From an uncultured Synergistales bacterium (GTDB taxonomy: Bacteria; Synergistota; Synergistia; Synergistales; Aminobacteriaceae): a stretch of DNA of 6,649 nt. Positions 5,606-6,649 of the stretch are shown here, piece after piece (the stretch's first letter is position 1; each line of letters starts with the position of its first letter). The position numbers and the translations under genes are program-made. The notes under the pieces were generated by a model. The model searched no databases. It was not told the origin of the DNA and saw nothing but the letters and a program-made list of their open reading frames with translations. The stretch covers positions 1 through 6,649 of the forward strand of contig CAJODX010000060.1 of assembly GCA_905233295.1 (NCBI GenBank). The letters run 5' to 3'.

Positions 5606-6649
5606 TTATTTTTTCGCCTCCGCTTTCTCTTTAGCAAGTGCCGCAGCTTTTTTCCTTGCTTCATTGATAGCCGCCTTGCCGTTCTTGTAACTCTGAACCA
5701 AATGTCTTGACGCAGGACACGAATACGCGCACGAGCCGCATTCGATACAGTTCATTCCGCCGTGAGCTTCAAATGTTTCATAGTCGCGTTTTCTCACAGC
5801 GTGGTCAAGCAGAGTCGGTTCAAGATGCATCGGGCAGGCTTCAACACATTTCCCGCAGCGCAGACACGCACTCTCTTCGGCAATGTAAGCAAGTTTTGAA
5901 GTCAAAGCCAAAATTCCTGACGTTCCTTTTACAACGGGAACATCGACCGAACGCATCGCAAGACCCATCATCGGACCGCCGGCGATAATCTTCAAAGGTT
6001 CTTCCCTGAAACCTCCGCAGGCATCTATTAATTTTCTGACTGAGATTCCGAGCGGCATCTGTAAATTTTTCGGCTCATTCACTGCATCGCCCGTTACGGA
6101 AATAACCCGTTCGGTTAAAGGCAGACCTTCTTCAATCGCTTTGCATATCTGCCACGCTGTACGTGTGTTGAGGACAATACAACCGACATCGGCAGGCAGA
6201 GCAGGAACTAAAGGAACCTCCTGACCGGTTACGGATTTTATTAACATTTTTTCCGCGCCCTGAGGATATTTGACTTTGTGCGGCATAATTTTGATTTTAG
6301 GATTTTTGTTATGTTCGGTCATTGTCCTGATAGCTTCGGGCTTATTATTTTCGATTGCTATGACACCCTGAGCGTTCGGGAAAATTTCAAGAGCATACTG
6401 AAGACCTCTGATAATCTCGTCAGGGCTTTCAATCATAAGTCTGTTGTCGCAGCTTAAATAAGGTTCACATTCAGCGGCATTGACAATCACCCATTTAATA
6501 ACTTTATCTTTCGGCGGCGAAAGTTTTACGTGTGTCGGGAAACACGCTCCGCCGAGTCCGACTATGCCTGCACTGCGAATCAGTTTCACATAATCAGCGG
6601 CTGAAGGTTTATGTCCAAGCTCTTCAAGCAGAGACGGAGCTTTTTCGTA
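5606..6649 (-). CDS. rnfC: Rnf complex subunit C, NAD(H)-binding iron-sulfur flavoprotein (5' end outside window)
   Basis: RnfC is the soluble peripheral subunit on the cytoplasmic face, where NAD+ is reduced or NADH oxidised. The visible 347 residues are in one open frame up to the right edge. The initiation codon and roughly the first 90-100 residues expected for the family are missing; the GTG at 6589 is an internal valine. Visible parts, in visible-residue numbering, are the nucleotide/FMN-binding segment GIVGLGGACFPTHVKL (28-43), NAAECEPYL (57-65), an SLBB-like region around 180-230 with AGGPMMGLAM (223-232), and two [4Fe-4S] motifs. The first is Cys262/265/268/272 (CLRCGKCVEACP) and the second Cys301/304/307/311 (CIECGSCAYSCP). 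The C-terminus is a short Lys/Ala-rich tail (about 325-347), without the long repeat extension of E. coli RsxC. It is the first visible gene of the operon; its promoter lies outside the window. Confidence 0.96.
   Translation of the reverse strand, partial: YEKAPSLLEELGHKPSAADYVKLIRSAGIVGLGGACFPTHVKLSPPKDKVIKWVIVNAAECEPYLSCDNRLMIESPDEIIRGLQYALEIFPNAQGVIAIENNKPEAIRTMTEHNKNPKIKIMPHKVKYPQGAEKMLIKSVTGQEVPLVPALPADVGCIVLNTRTAWQICKAIEEGLPLTERVISVTGDAVNEPKNLQMPLGISVRKLIDACGGFREEPLKIIAGGPMMGLAMRSVDVPVVKGTSGILALTSKLAYIAEESACLRCGKCVEACPMHLEPTLLDHAVRKRDYETFEAHGGMNCIECGSCAYSCPASRHLVQSYKNGKAAINEARKKAAALAKEKAEAKK

Noticed and set aside
1936..6649. Na+-translocating NADH:quinone reductase (Nqr) instead of Rnf
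   Set aside because: The multi-cluster RnfB, the RnfC with two [4Fe-4S] motifs and the C-D-G-E-A-B order define Rnf; no NqrA or NqrF is present.

Overview
The window is coding almost end to end, and every supported gene lies on the minus strand. It holds three units. (1) From the right edge to about 1936 is a complete set of Rnf subunit genes in the order rnfC-D-G-E-A-B, with rnfC cut by the window end. Intergenic gaps are between a 1-base overlap and 12 bases, and a stem-loop with a T-tract closes the operon. (2) Next comes a stand-alone hexapeptide-repeat O-acetyltransferase of the maltose/galactoside acetyltransferase family. (3) Last are a signal-peptide-bearing CbiK-type class II chelatase and, overlapping its 3' end, the first 96 codons of a FecCD/BtuC-type ABC importer permease that runs off the left edge.

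Organism: the rnfCDGEAB order, a long multi-cluster RnfB and several AGGAGG-type ribosome binding sites suggest a strict or facultative anaerobe, of the kind found in Clostridia, Negativicutes, Treponema or Synergistetes. An exported CbiK next to a FecCD permease recalls the periplasmic CbiK of Desulfovibrio and favours a cell with a periplasm. I cannot name the genus from the sequence alone. Base composition is moderate to AT-rich, with A/T homopolymers at gene starts and ends.

How the genes work together: Rnf couples electron flow between reduced ferredoxin and NAD+ to Na+ or H+ movement across the membrane. RnfB takes electrons from ferredoxin, RnfA and RnfE hold a membrane iron-sulfur centre, RnfG and RnfD carry covalent FMN, and RnfC faces NAD(H). 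All key motifs for these roles are visible. The cbiK-permease pair looks like a separate metal or tetrapyrrole uptake unit outside the cytoplasm rather than part of a cobalamin biosynthesis operon. No RNA gene, mobile element, CRISPR array or intergenic gap above 300 bases is present; the largest gap is about 81 bases. The Rnf region is conventional. The chelatase-transporter pair is the part most worth a second look.
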